64,000 nt of DNA, taken from an uncultured Lachnospiraceae bacterium (lineage in GTDB: Bacteria; Bacillota; Clostridia; Lachnospirales; Lachnospiraceae). Shown piece by piece: positions 35,906-44,422 of this stretch. The DNA lies in the NCBI GenBank assembly GCA_934294885.1, contig CAKRAK010000004.1:47357-111356 (forward strand), read 5' to 3'. The notes below the pieces were generated by a model. The model was given only the letters and a program-made list of their open reading frames with translations, ran no database searches and had not been told where the DNA came from. A program made the position numbers and the translations under genes. Positions within the stretch are counted from its first letter, which is position 1; each line of letters opens with the position of its first letter.

Positions 35906-36397
35906 TTACTCTCCTTCACGTCTGTCTTTTTTTTCAGTGCCGTTGCGGACAAAGTAATCCTCCACTTCCTTTCGTTTTTCCTTATCACAACGAAGCACAT
36001 AACATTTTTCCCTGCTGTATATCAGAACCTTAATTGTGCTGATATCGTCATTGATAATCCGGTATGCAGTCATCTCATCCCAGCCGATAAAGGTACTTCC
36101 GATAAAAACACCTGCCGGTGCCATACCACTTTGAGTTCTGCCGTTTAATAGAATCCACAAAAGAAATACCAGCAGTGCAGGGAGAAAACGATAGCTATGC
36201 ATAACAATCATCACAGCTACCAACAGTAACCCGATATTCACATAAAGAATATCCAAAGGCTCTGTGTTCCTGCCATATCGGCTTAATACCGTTATATCCT
36301 TTTGTTTATCAATTGTTGAAAATACGATTACTGACGCCATCCCAAATCCCAAAAACAGAATAATGGCCAGTCCATTTAACACAATATCCAGTTCCAT
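35906..36397 (-). CDS. Small two- or three-span membrane protein, unknown function
   Basis: 163 residues. One membrane span is at the N-terminus (VLNGLAIILFLGFGMASVIV), with two more closely spaced near 53-85 (ILYVNIGLLLVAVMIVMHSY, FLPALLVFLLWILL). A C-terminal cytoplasmic domain of about 75 residues contains FIGWDEMTAYRIINDD and VLRCDKEKRKEVEDYF, which resembles the small PH-like domains of bacterial DUF5673-type membrane proteins. It ends 4 bp before pyrB and may be co-transcribed with it, without an obvious link to pyrimidines. Confidence 0.65.
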   Translation of the reverse strand: MELDIVLNGLAIILFLGFGMASVIVFSTIDKQKDITVLSRYGRNTEPLDILYVNIGLLLVAVMIVMHSYRFLPALLVFLLWILLNGRTQSGMAPAGVFIGSTFIGWDEMTAYRIINDDISTIKVLIYSREKCYVLRCDKEKRKEVEDYFVRNGTEKKDRREGE

Positions 36398-36525
36398 ACA
36401 TGCCTCATCATTTTATCATATAACCAATCTATTTGCAAAACTCACTTTAACCTTTTATCAATACAGGAGATTCACCTCTATATCCCCGTCCCGCAAAACA
36501 AACTTCACATGCTTTAACGGTTGCT

Positions 36526-37032
36526 TCACATCCACACCGCTTCCCGCAAACGGAAGCCCTTTCCTTTTAAACAACCGCATTCCTTCCCCTTCATGGGAAC
36601 ACGCATGGCATTATCAATTGTATAACCGTATTCACCATTTGTAGCATGCACATACTCCGCTAAAAGATCACCTTCATTAACAATGGCATATTCAGAAGTA
36701 CGCACATATTCAACGGAGCCGTCCTCTAATATCTTCGGTCCCTTTTGCTCCTTTGGAGGTTCCACATGAAAGACAAAATATCCGTCCTTTCCTTTTACGG
36801 AAGCCTTCCCTCTTGCCACCTCCACAAAAATGTCATATATACTATGTTCAATCATACGATTTAACGCATCATGATCAATCCCTGCCTTAACATCACGCGC
36901 AGCCAACAGCTCCATCAGATCTTCCTTTGACAACTGCTGACCCTTCTCATCAAGGTGTAATTTCAATTTTGCCGACATCATATCTGTTGCTAATGATATT
37001 TCAGGAATACATGGTTTTGTTATGAATGCCAT
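36526..37032 (-). CDS. Truncated FapA/DUF342-like protein
   Basis: 168 residues. The segments LSKEDLMELLAARDVKAGID, VEYVRTSEYAIVNEGDLLAEY, and ATNGEYGYT followed by VPMKGKE...LKGKGF follow the N-terminal part of FapA/DUF342 proteins, which are usually 450-650 residues. The frame stops shortly after the KGKGF motif. In the -1 frame a protein-like stretch continues (LPFAGSGVDVKQPLKHVKF and on to a stop near 36472), beginning near a T-TTA-AAA tract at about 36570. This suggests a frameshifted or deleted remnant rather than a complete gene. Confidence 0.5.
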   Translation of the reverse strand: MAFITKPCIPEISLATDMMSAKLKLHLDEKGQQLSKEDLMELLAARDVKAGIDHDALNRMIEHSIYDIFVEVARGKASVKGKDGYFVFHVEPPKEQKGPKILEDGSVEYVRTSEYAIVNEGDLLAEYVHATNGEYGYTIDNAMRVPMKGKECGCLKGKGFRLREAVWM

Positions 37033-37148
37033 ATAATCAATCCCCCACTCATTTTTCTGTCGTAATTCTTACAAAATCCAAGCCTGTACATAATAATCCA
37101 TATCAATATAATTATCGTCACATTACCCGCTTTTTTCAAGAACGGATT

Positions 37149-37198
37149 AAAAAAAGCATCCGGCAGAATCTAATCTATATTCTGTCAAATGCTTTTTA
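37149..37198 (-). terminator. Terminator of the transcarbamylase gene
   Basis: On the minus strand AAAAAGCATTTGACAGAAT pairs with ATTCTGCCGGATGCTTTTT (two mismatches) around a short loop, ending in seven Ts. Confidence 0.82.
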
Positions 37199-37204
37199 AA
37201 GGTA

Positions 37205-38137
37205 TTATTTTGTTAATAACGTTACCATAACCGCTTTCTCAGCATGGCGCCGATTCTCCGCCTGGTCCAAAATGAAGTCTAAATTCTCATCCACTACTTC
37301 CTGACTAATCTCAAAGCCAACATGCATCGGCATATCATGCATTACCTTTGCCTTACTGTCTGCAAGCAATTCCCTGTTAATCTGATACGGCATCATCTTT
37401 GCAAGGGTTTCTTCCTTCTGCTTCTGGTAAGCAGGATTATTAAAGAACTCCATATCTACCCATGTATCAGTGTAAAGAACATCCATTTCATCAACATATT
37501 TTTTTGCTTCCTCCATGGACATTGCAGGATCTAACTCCACATAATGTCCGGTGGCTTTTGCTCTTTCGTAAAAATCCCCATCAACCGCTGTATCATTCAC
37601 AAGAGGAGTCAATCCATAAATGGTTCCCTCACCCATCTTCGCAAAAAATTCAACGAGAGAATTAAATACATTATTCTTTGCACCAATGTATAACAGCTTT
37701 ACGTTCAACCCGCCGAAGTGTTCCTTTAATGTCAACGCATCTGCTAAAATCTGACATGGATGATAAGTTGAATCACAGCCGTTAATAAAAGGGACCGTAA
37801 CATTTTGATTAAACTGTTCCACTGTTTCATTACTGATTAAACGTGCCATGATAATATCCACATTACGGCAGACATACTTAATCTCAGAAACCGTCTCACC
37901 TAATACAAAATTGGAATCCTTCCACAACTGATTATAATAGGTTCCGCCAAGTTCGGTTATGCCGGTTGTAAAAGATAAAAAGGTTCTGGTGGAAGTCTTT
38001 TCAAATAATGTATAAAGCTTCTTTCCTTTCAGGGCATCCGAATATTTTTCCGGATTTTTTTTCATATCATATGCCAAATCTAAAATGTCATTTAATTCTT
38101 CTTTGCTGAAATTAGCAAAATTTACCATATTTTTCAT
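37205..38137 (-). CDS. Ornithine-carbamoyltransferase-like transcarbamylase, atypical active site
   Basis: 310 residues from the ATG at 38137, which has AGAGGG upstream. The carbamoyl-phosphate loop reads FEKTSTRTFLSF (STRTF, not STRTR), and YHPCQILADALTL carries the HPCQ motif. The ornithine-binding loop, usually DxxxSMG, reads DTWVDMEF, and the HCLP motif is replaced by MHDMPMHVGFEI. The fold and phosphate site are those of transcarbamylases. The altered second-substrate loops make plain ornithine uncertain; N-acyl-ornithine or another amine is possible. No arginine genes are nearby. Confidence 0.8.
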   Translation of the reverse strand: MKNMVNFANFSKEELNDILDLAYDMKKNPEKYSDALKGKKLYTLFEKTSTRTFLSFTTGITELGGTYYNQLWKDSNFVLGETVSEIKYVCRNVDIIMARLISNETVEQFNQNVTVPFINGCDSTYHPCQILADALTLKEHFGGLNVKLLYIGAKNNVFNSLVEFFAKMGEGTIYGLTPLVNDTAVDGDFYERAKATGHYVELDPAMSMEEAKKYVDEMDVLYTDTWVDMEFFNNPAYQKQKEETLAKMMPYQINRELLADSKAKVMHDMPMHVGFEISQEVVDENLDFILDQAENRRHAEKAVMVTLLTK

Positions 38138-38284
38138 ATCATTTTCCCTCTCTGTCACTTATTATCATTAAGCATATATGATGCTTAGATTTGCAAGCTA
38201 TAATAGAATAGATTTCTATTATACCTACTTTTTTCGGGAAAATGCAATATGTAAAATAAATATTTATACAGTTATGATAATTTT

Positions 38285-39052
38285 TTATGCAGTTTCATCC
38301 TGTTCTTTTTGATTTTCCACACTTTGGCTCTGCATTTTTTGCTGTTTATTTTTTCCATTTCTCTTTAAACGGGCTTGTCTTCTCTTATCTACCGGTCTCA
38401 TATTGGCGGCGGCAGCTTCCAGCCTTGCCTGCTGTATCTCTCTCAATGTACGGTCTAATTTTTGAAATCTCTCTTCCGCCTGACGCTCCTGATCCTTTGA
38501 AAGCTCCATTACCTGACCCGCCATTGCCTGGGCTGCGTAGGTTCCCGCGCTTTTACCGATCAGTTCATTGTTTTCCTCAATGGCCTCTGCAACAATTTTA
38601 TTCATCAGTTTTTGAAACTGTATCATTTTTTCTTCATTGGATACATGCAGCTCCTTAACCGGAACGATTGATTTTTGCTCGGTTCCCCTTGCTGCATGCT
38701 CCTCTTGTTCCCTTTTACGATTCGAAACAGAATCCTTTTCCTCTTTTGACAATGATTCTTCATCCTCTGACCCGGATTTCTTGTTTTCTACCGACAACTT
38801 TTTTTGCTGTTCCTTACTGATTTGTTCTTTTCGCATTTCCAGATAATTACGGATTGCCTTTAGCTGAAGACCTCTGTCCTTTAGTTCCTTTACCCGCTTC
38901 AGATTTTCCACATCCCTTTGGGTATAATAACGATGACCTAAGTCATTGCGATGAATTTCCATCTTTAGCTCCTCTTCCCAATAACGAAGCACATGGGGTT
39001 CCACCCCCACCAGATTTGCCGCTTCCTTTATAAGATAGTGGTCTTCCTTCAT
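38285..39052 (-). CDS. MerR-type DNA-binding protein with long coiled-coil tail
   Basis: 255 residues from the ATG at 39052, which follows GGGAGG. Residues 1-70 are a MerR winged helix (YLIKEAANLVGVEPHVLRYW, then RYYTQRDVENLKRVKEL). The rest is highly charged and helical, with Glu/Lys/Arg/Gln-rich repeats and no effector domain. This is the layout of RacA/DUF3967-like chromosome-associated proteins rather than metal-responsive MerR. A role in chromosome organisation is inference. Confidence 0.75.
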   Translation of the reverse strand: MKEDHYLIKEAANLVGVEPHVLRYWEEELKMEIHRNDLGHRYYTQRDVENLKRVKELKDRGLQLKAIRNYLEMRKEQISKEQQKKLSVENKKSGSEDEESLSKEEKDSVSNRKREQEEHAARGTEQKSIVPVKELHVSNEEKMIQFQKLMNKIVAEAIEENNELIGKSAGTYAAQAMAGQVMELSKDQERQAEERFQKLDRTLREIQQARLEAAAANMRPVDKRRQARLKRNGKNKQQKMQSQSVENQKEQDETA

Positions 39053-39120
39053 AGAAATATACCTCCCTTTGATTCCATTTTTTCTGACGAATATGTAAAG
39101 CAGTTGCAACCTTAAGTATA

Positions 39121-39149
39121 TAAAAAAGAATCCTCTGTTGCAGAGGATT
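39121..39149 (-). terminator. Terminator of uvrB-uvrA
   Basis: GAATCCTCTG and its perfect complement with a 3-nt loop, followed by TTTTTT on the minus strand. Confidence 0.87.
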
Positions 39150-39268
39150 CAAAAGTTTTATTTCTATTAAATTTTTCAAAATACGACATTTTCATAAGCT
39201 GTTGTCCTTCCGGAATCCCATGCCAGCGTCTTCTGTTATGCTTTCGGTGGTTTTCGGAAAGAAGCTCT

Positions 39269-42094
39269 TTATCGTTCTAACATTTTCTTAATATAGTATC
39301 CGGTGTAACTATCCTTACACCGGGCTACCTCTTCCGGCGTTCCTGCCGCAATCACGGTTCCACCTTTTTCTCCACCCTCCGGACCAATGTCAATGATATA
39401 ATCCGCAGTTTTAATAACCTCTAAATTGTGTTCGATTACTACAACCGTATTGCCGCCATCCGATAATCTTCTCAGTATGTCAACCAAACGATGTACATCC
39501 GCAAAATGAAGACCCGTAGTCGGTTCATCCAGAATATAAATGGTTTTCCCCGTACTTCGCTTTGCCAGCTCTGTTGCCAGCTTAACCCGCTGCGCTTCTC
39601 CACCGGATAAGGTGGTAGACGGCTGACCCAGACGAATATAACCTAATCCTACTTCCTTCAGGGTTTCTATTCTCCGCAAGATCATAGGAACATTTTCAAA
39701 GAATTTGCAGGCCTCATCCACCGTCATATCCAAAACATCATAAATAGTCTTACCCTTATAAAAGACTTCTAATGTTTCACGGTTATATCGTTTTCCACCA
39801 CAAACCTCACAAGGCACATACACATCAGGGAGAAAATGCATCTCTATCTTAATAATACCATCACCTTTACAGGCTTCACATCTTCCTCCCGGTTTATTAA
39901 AGGAAAATCTTCCCTTTTTGTATCCCTTTGCCTTTGCATCCTTTGTGCCGGCAAATAAATCTCTGATCAGGTCAAAAACTCCGGTATAGGTTGCCGGATT
40001 TGACCGGGGCGTTCTTCCAATCGGAGACTGGTCAATATTAATAACTTTATCAAGCTGTTCCATTCCCTCAATGTCATCATGCTTACCGGCTTTCACTCTT
40101 GCCCGGTTTAAATCATGGGCTAACCTTTTATATAATATTTCATTCACAAGAGAGCTTTTTCCAGAACCGGATACACCGGTTACACAGGTCATAACACCAA
40201 GAGGAAAGCTGACATCAATATTCTTTAAGTTATTTTCCCTTGCACCCTTTACGGTAATCCATCCTGCTGCTTCCCGTCTCACCTCCGGAACCGGAATCTT
40301 AATCCGACCGGATAGATAAGCACCGGTTATGGATTTTTTGCATTTCATAATTTGCTGGGCGGTTCCCTGAGCAATCACCTCTCCGCCATGCTCTCCTGCA
40401 CCGGGACCAATATCCACAATATGGTCTGCAGCAAGCATAGTGTCCTCATCATGCTCTACAACGATTAAGGTATTACCCAAATCTCTTAACTTTTTCAAGG
40501 TAGCAATCAGCTTATCATTATCCCTCTGATGAAGGCCAATACTAGGCTCATCCAAAATGTATGCAACGCCCACCAATCCGGAACCGATCTGGGTTGCCAG
40601 ACGGATTCTTTGCGCCTCTCCACCGGATAAGGTTCCTGTAGGACGATACAGTGCAAGATAATCCAGACCTACATCTAACAGGAAATGCAATCTTGCTTTT
40701 ATTTCCTTTAAAATCGCCCCTCCGATAAACTGCTGACGGTCTGTCAGCTCCATGCCTTCCAAGAAATTAACCAGAGTTGAAATTGACATCTGTGTCAATT
40801 CATAAATATTTTTATCCGCAACGGTAACTGCCAAAGACTCCTTTTTCAGCCGCTGACCATTACACTCATCACATGGTGTGATGGTCATGTAGCTTTCATA
40901 CTCTTCCTTAACCGTTTCGGAACCTACCTCCCGATAACGTCGCTGTACATTCCGAATCAAACCCTCAAAAGCAACATCATATACACCGGAACCTCTTTGT
41001 CCCGTGTAGTGTACCTTAACGGAATGTCCGTTCGTACCATATAGAATCACGTTCCTTGCTTCCTCCGACATCCGGTTAAACGGTGTTGTCAGATCAAAAT
41101 GATATTCCAGTGCTAAAGCATCTAATATTGCTCTTGTATAGGATTTTTTGTCTGTAGAGGACTGCCATCCCGGTACAACGATTGCTCCCTCCGCAATGGA
41201 AATACTTTGGTCGGGAATCATTAATTCCACATCAAACTCCATCTTATAACCTAATCCGAAACACACCGGACAGGCACCAAAGGGATTATTAAAGGAGAAG
41301 CTTCTCGGTTCAATCTCATCAATACTGATTCCGCAATCCGGACAGGAAAAGCTGTTACTCATATTAATCTTTTCCCCACCGATTACATCCACTTCCATCA
41401 GACCGTCTGCTAACTTCATAACCGCTTCTATGGAATCACTCAATCGTCTTTCAATGCCTTCCTTAATCACAAGACGATCGACGATAACGGAAATATTATG
41501 CTTTTTATTCTTATCAAGGGTTATCTCCTCCGACAGGTCATACACCGAGCCGTCAACCAAAACTCTTACATAACCACTGCGTTTCATCTGGGCGAGGAGT
41601 TTTTCGTGCATACCCTTTCTTCCTCTGACAACAGGTGCCAGTAACTGAATCTTGGAACCCTCCGGTAAATCCATAATCACATCCACCATCTGGTCAACAG
41701 TCTGTTTTTTGATTTCCTTTCCACACTTCGGACAATGGGGAATTCCAATCCTTGCGTACAGCAATCTCAAATAATCATAAATCTCCGTTACCGTACCAAC
41801 CGTAGACCGGGGATTGCGATTGGTAGATTTCTGGTCAATGGAAATCGCCGGGGATAAGCCCTCTATCTTTTCCACATCCGGTTTCTCTGCCTGTCCCAAA
41901 AACTGTCTGGCATAGGAAGAAAGGGACTCCATATACCTTCGCTGTCCCTCTGCATAAATGGTATCAAATGCCAGAGAAGACTTACCGGAACCGGACAGTC
42001 CCGTCATAACAACCAGTTCATCCCTCGGAATCTTAATATCTATATTTTTCAAGTTATGTTCTTTTGCACCTTTAATGGTGATATACTGTTTCAT
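39269..42094 (-). CDS. uvrA: Excinuclease ABC subunit A
   Basis: 941 residues from the ATG at 42094 with GGAGGAAAA upstream. UvrA recognises damaged DNA and loads UvrB. Two ABC modules are visible: Walker A GLSGSGKSSLAFDT and GVSGSGKSSLVNEI; signatures LSGGEAQRIRLATQ and LSGGEAQRVKLATE; Walker B YILDEPSIGLHQRD and YILDEPTTGLHFAD. Zinc modules appear at CPKCGKEI, CPDCG and CEACKGDG...CEVCGGKRY. It is 59 bp downstream of uvrB in a LexA-type operon. Confidence 0.98.
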   Translation of the reverse strand: MKQYITIKGAKEHNLKNIDIKIPRDELVVMTGLSGSGKSSLAFDTIYAEGQRRYMESLSSYARQFLGQAEKPDVEKIEGLSPAISIDQKSTNRNPRSTVGTVTEIYDYLRLLYARIGIPHCPKCGKEIKKQTVDQMVDVIMDLPEGSKIQLLAPVVRGRKGMHEKLLAQMKRSGYVRVLVDGSVYDLSEEITLDKNKKHNISVIVDRLVIKEGIERRLSDSIEAVMKLADGLMEVDVIGGEKINMSNSFSCPDCGISIDEIEPRSFSFNNPFGACPVCFGLGYKMEFDVELMIPDQSISIAEGAIVVPGWQSSTDKKSYTRAILDALALEYHFDLTTPFNRMSEEARNVILYGTNGHSVKVHYTGQRGSGVYDVAFEGLIRNVQRRYREVGSETVKEEYESYMTITPCDECNGQRLKKESLAVTVADKNIYELTQMSISTLVNFLEGMELTDRQQFIGGAILKEIKARLHFLLDVGLDYLALYRPTGTLSGGEAQRIRLATQIGSGLVGVAYILDEPSIGLHQRDNDKLIATLKKLRDLGNTLIVVEHDEDTMLAADHIVDIGPGAGEHGGEVIAQGTAQQIMKCKKSITGAYLSGRIKIPVPEVRREAAGWITVKGARENNLKNIDVSFPLGVMTCVTGVSGSGKSSLVNEILYKRLAHDLNRARVKAGKHDDIEGMEQLDKVINIDQSPIGRTPRSNPATYTGVFDLIRDLFAGTKDAKAKGYKKGRFSFNKPGGRCEACKGDGIIKIEMHFLPDVYVPCEVCGGKRYNRETLEVFYKGKTIYDVLDMTVDEACKFFENVPMILRRIETLKEVGLGYIRLGQPSTTLSGGEAQRVKLATELAKRSTGKTIYILDEPTTGLHFADVHRLVDILRRLSDGGNTVVVIEHNLEVIKTADYIIDIGPEGGEKGGTVIAAGTPEEVARCKDSYTGYYIKKMLER

Positions 42095-42153
42095 TTTTCC
42101 TCCATTCATAATACGAATCCGTATAACAGCTTTGTCATAACCGTTCCATTATA

Positions 42154-44160
42154 CTAATCATCATAATCTCTTAATGCAATCTTTAATTCCTTTACTTTAT
42201 CTCTTAATTCTGCTGCCAGTTCAAAATTAAGCTCTGCCGCAGCATGCTCCATTTTCCCGGAAAGCTTCTTGATTTCTTCCTGAAGCTCCTTACGATTCAT
42301 GGATTCCACATCTTTTTCATCTTTTCTTCTGCGCGAATCGTCATCATCCTCCACAGAGGTTGTAATCAGATCTCTTACCGCTTTTTTAATGGTGGTCGGG
42401 GTAATTCCATGTGCCTCATTATAAGCCTCCTGGATCTGACGACGCCGGTTTGTTTCGGAAATGGCATTATGCATAGAATCTGTAATACTGTCCGCATACA
42501 TAATAACCCGTCCTTCACTGTTACGGGCTGCACGTCCGATTGTCTGCACAAGAGAGGTTTCGGAACGAAGAAATCCTTCCTTATCCGCATCCAAAATGGC
42601 AACCAATGTAATTTCCGGAATATCCAAGCCTTCCCGCAGCAGGTTAATACCAACCAATACATCAAATATACCCAGTCTCAAATCTCTTACAATCTCGATT
42701 CGTTCCAATGTATCAATATCGGAATGGAGGTATTTTACCTTTACATCATTACTGCGAAGATAATCCGTCAAATCCTCTGCCATTCGCTTGGTCAGGGTTG
42801 TAACCAATACCTTATTCCCCTTCTCAACTTCAATATGAATCTCTGAAAGCAGATCATCCACCTGACCCTCCACAGGCCGTACGTCAATCTTCGGATCCAA
42901 CAGACCGGTGGGACGAATTAATTGTTCGGTTCGAAGCAGCTCATGTTCCGCCTCATATACAGATGGGGTAGCCGATACAAACATAACCTGATCCACCTTA
43001 TCCTCAAATTCATCAAAGCGAAGGGGACGGTTATCCATAGCCGACGGTAAACGAAATCCAAAATCCACAAGGGTCTGTTTTCTGGAACGGTCTCCTGCGT
43101 ACATTCCGCGAATCTGGGGAACCGTAATATGGGACTCGTCTATTATCATCAGAAAATCATCTTTAAAAAATTCCAACAGGGTATTAGGTGTTGCCCCCGG
43201 CTCCAGTCCGGCAAGAGGTCTGGAATAATTCTCGATACCGGAACAAAATCCGGTCTCCTTTAGCATCTCGATATCAAATCTCGTCCGTTCACTAATCCGC
43301 TGTGCCTCAAGAAGCTTATCATTTTCCTTAAAATAAGCAACTTGCTGTTCTAACTCCTCCTCAATCAGGGTAACTGCCTTTTCAATCTTATCCTGGGAAA
43401 CAACATAATGGGATGCCGGAAAGATAAATGCACAGCTCATGCTTCTTTTCACCTCTCCCGTAAGGGGGTCAAACTCCACAATCCGGTCAATTTCATCTCC
43501 GAAAAATTCTACCCGAATCGCATTTTCAAAGGTTGACACCGGTAAAATCTCTAAAACATCCCCATGTACCCGGAAGGTACCTCTTTGGAAATCCATTTGA
43601 TTTCTCTCATACTGTATATCAATCAAATCCGAAATCAACTGATTCCAATCATAGGTCATGCCAACACGAAGGGTCAGCATCATATCCGCATAATCTTCCG
43701 GCGAACCGATACCGTAAATACAGGATACCGATGAAATGACAATAACGTCCTTCCGCTCGATTAATGCTGCTGTAGCAGAATGTCTTAATTTATCAATCTC
43801 GTCATTAATGGAAGAATCTTTCTCAATATAAGTATCCGTAGACGGTACATAAGCCTCCGGCTGATAATAATCGTAATAGGAGACAAAATACTCCACTGCG
43901 TTCTCGGGGAAAAATTCCTTAAACTCACTATAAAGCTGTGCAGCCAATGTTTTGTTATGGGCAATAATAAGAGTAGGCTTTTGCAGCTGTTCTATTACAT
44001 TCGCCATCGTAAAGGTTTTACCGGAACCGGTAACACCCAGCAGTGTCTGAAACTGATTGCCTTCCTTAAAGCCCTTTACCAGTTCTTCAATTGCATGGGG
44101 CTGGTCGCCTGTCGGTTTAAATTCTGAATGTAAAATAAAAGGTTTTTGTTCGGCTTCCAT
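42154..44160 (-). CDS. uvrB: Excinuclease ABC subunit B
   Basis: 668 residues. This is the helicase-like damage-verification subunit. Seen are Walker A LLGVTGSGKTFTMANV, the beta-hairpin region SYYDYYQPEAYVPSTDTYIE, the DEAD-like LMIIDESHITVPQI, motif VI TIGRAARNSEGRVIMYAD, and a C-terminal UVR coiled-coil motif (LSGKMEHAAAELNFELAAEL) for UvrC contact. It is first in the uvrB-uvrA transcript, behind the LexA-box promoter. Confidence 0.98.
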   Translation of the reverse strand: MEAEQKPFILHSEFKPTGDQPHAIEELVKGFKEGNQFQTLLGVTGSGKTFTMANVIEQLQKPTLIIAHNKTLAAQLYSEFKEFFPENAVEYFVSYYDYYQPEAYVPSTDTYIEKDSSINDEIDKLRHSATAALIERKDVIVISSVSCIYGIGSPEDYADMMLTLRVGMTYDWNQLISDLIDIQYERNQMDFQRGTFRVHGDVLEILPVSTFENAIRVEFFGDEIDRIVEFDPLTGEVKRSMSCAFIFPASHYVVSQDKIEKAVTLIEEELEQQVAYFKENDKLLEAQRISERTRFDIEMLKETGFCSGIENYSRPLAGLEPGATPNTLLEFFKDDFLMIIDESHITVPQIRGMYAGDRSRKQTLVDFGFRLPSAMDNRPLRFDEFEDKVDQVMFVSATPSVYEAEHELLRTEQLIRPTGLLDPKIDVRPVEGQVDDLLSEIHIEVEKGNKVLVTTLTKRMAEDLTDYLRSNDVKVKYLHSDIDTLERIEIVRDLRLGIFDVLVGINLLREGLDIPEITLVAILDADKEGFLRSETSLVQTIGRAARNSEGRVIMYADSITDSMHNAISETNRRRQIQEAYNEAHGITPTTIKKAVRDLITTSVEDDDDSRRRKDEKDVESMNRKELQEEIKKLSGKMEHAAAELNFELAAELRDKVKELKIALRDYDD

Positions 44161-44211
44161 ACAACACCTCCAAACTCCGTATCATAAGCCTAAATCATCA
44201 AATTGCTTTCG

Positions 44212-44261
44212 ATTTTAGCACATTTCCCTTTATCTGTCCATCATTTTCGAACACTTGTTCT
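44212..44261 (-). promoter_or_regulatory. uvrB promoter with LexA (SOS) box
   Basis: On the minus strand TGGACA (44240-44235), a 17-nt spacer and TAAAAT (44217-44212) form a good sigma-A promoter. At 44248-44261 is CGAACACTTGTTCT (plus strand), containing GAAC-N4-GTTC, which fits the Gram-positive LexA box. It lies immediately upstream of the -35, so DNA-damage induction of uvrBA is expected. Confidence 0.8.
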
Positions 44262-44422
44262 TGTGTTTATTTCTTGTCGTAATTAACTATCTCCATGAAC
44301 CTGCTCCGAGCCGATTTTTTCTTTACGGAAAATTATTTATGATGTATAATATTTAAAGATTATGCCTTGTTTTCAGGCTTTTATTAAATAGAAGAATATT
44401 GAAACTTACGGAGGGGTCCTTT

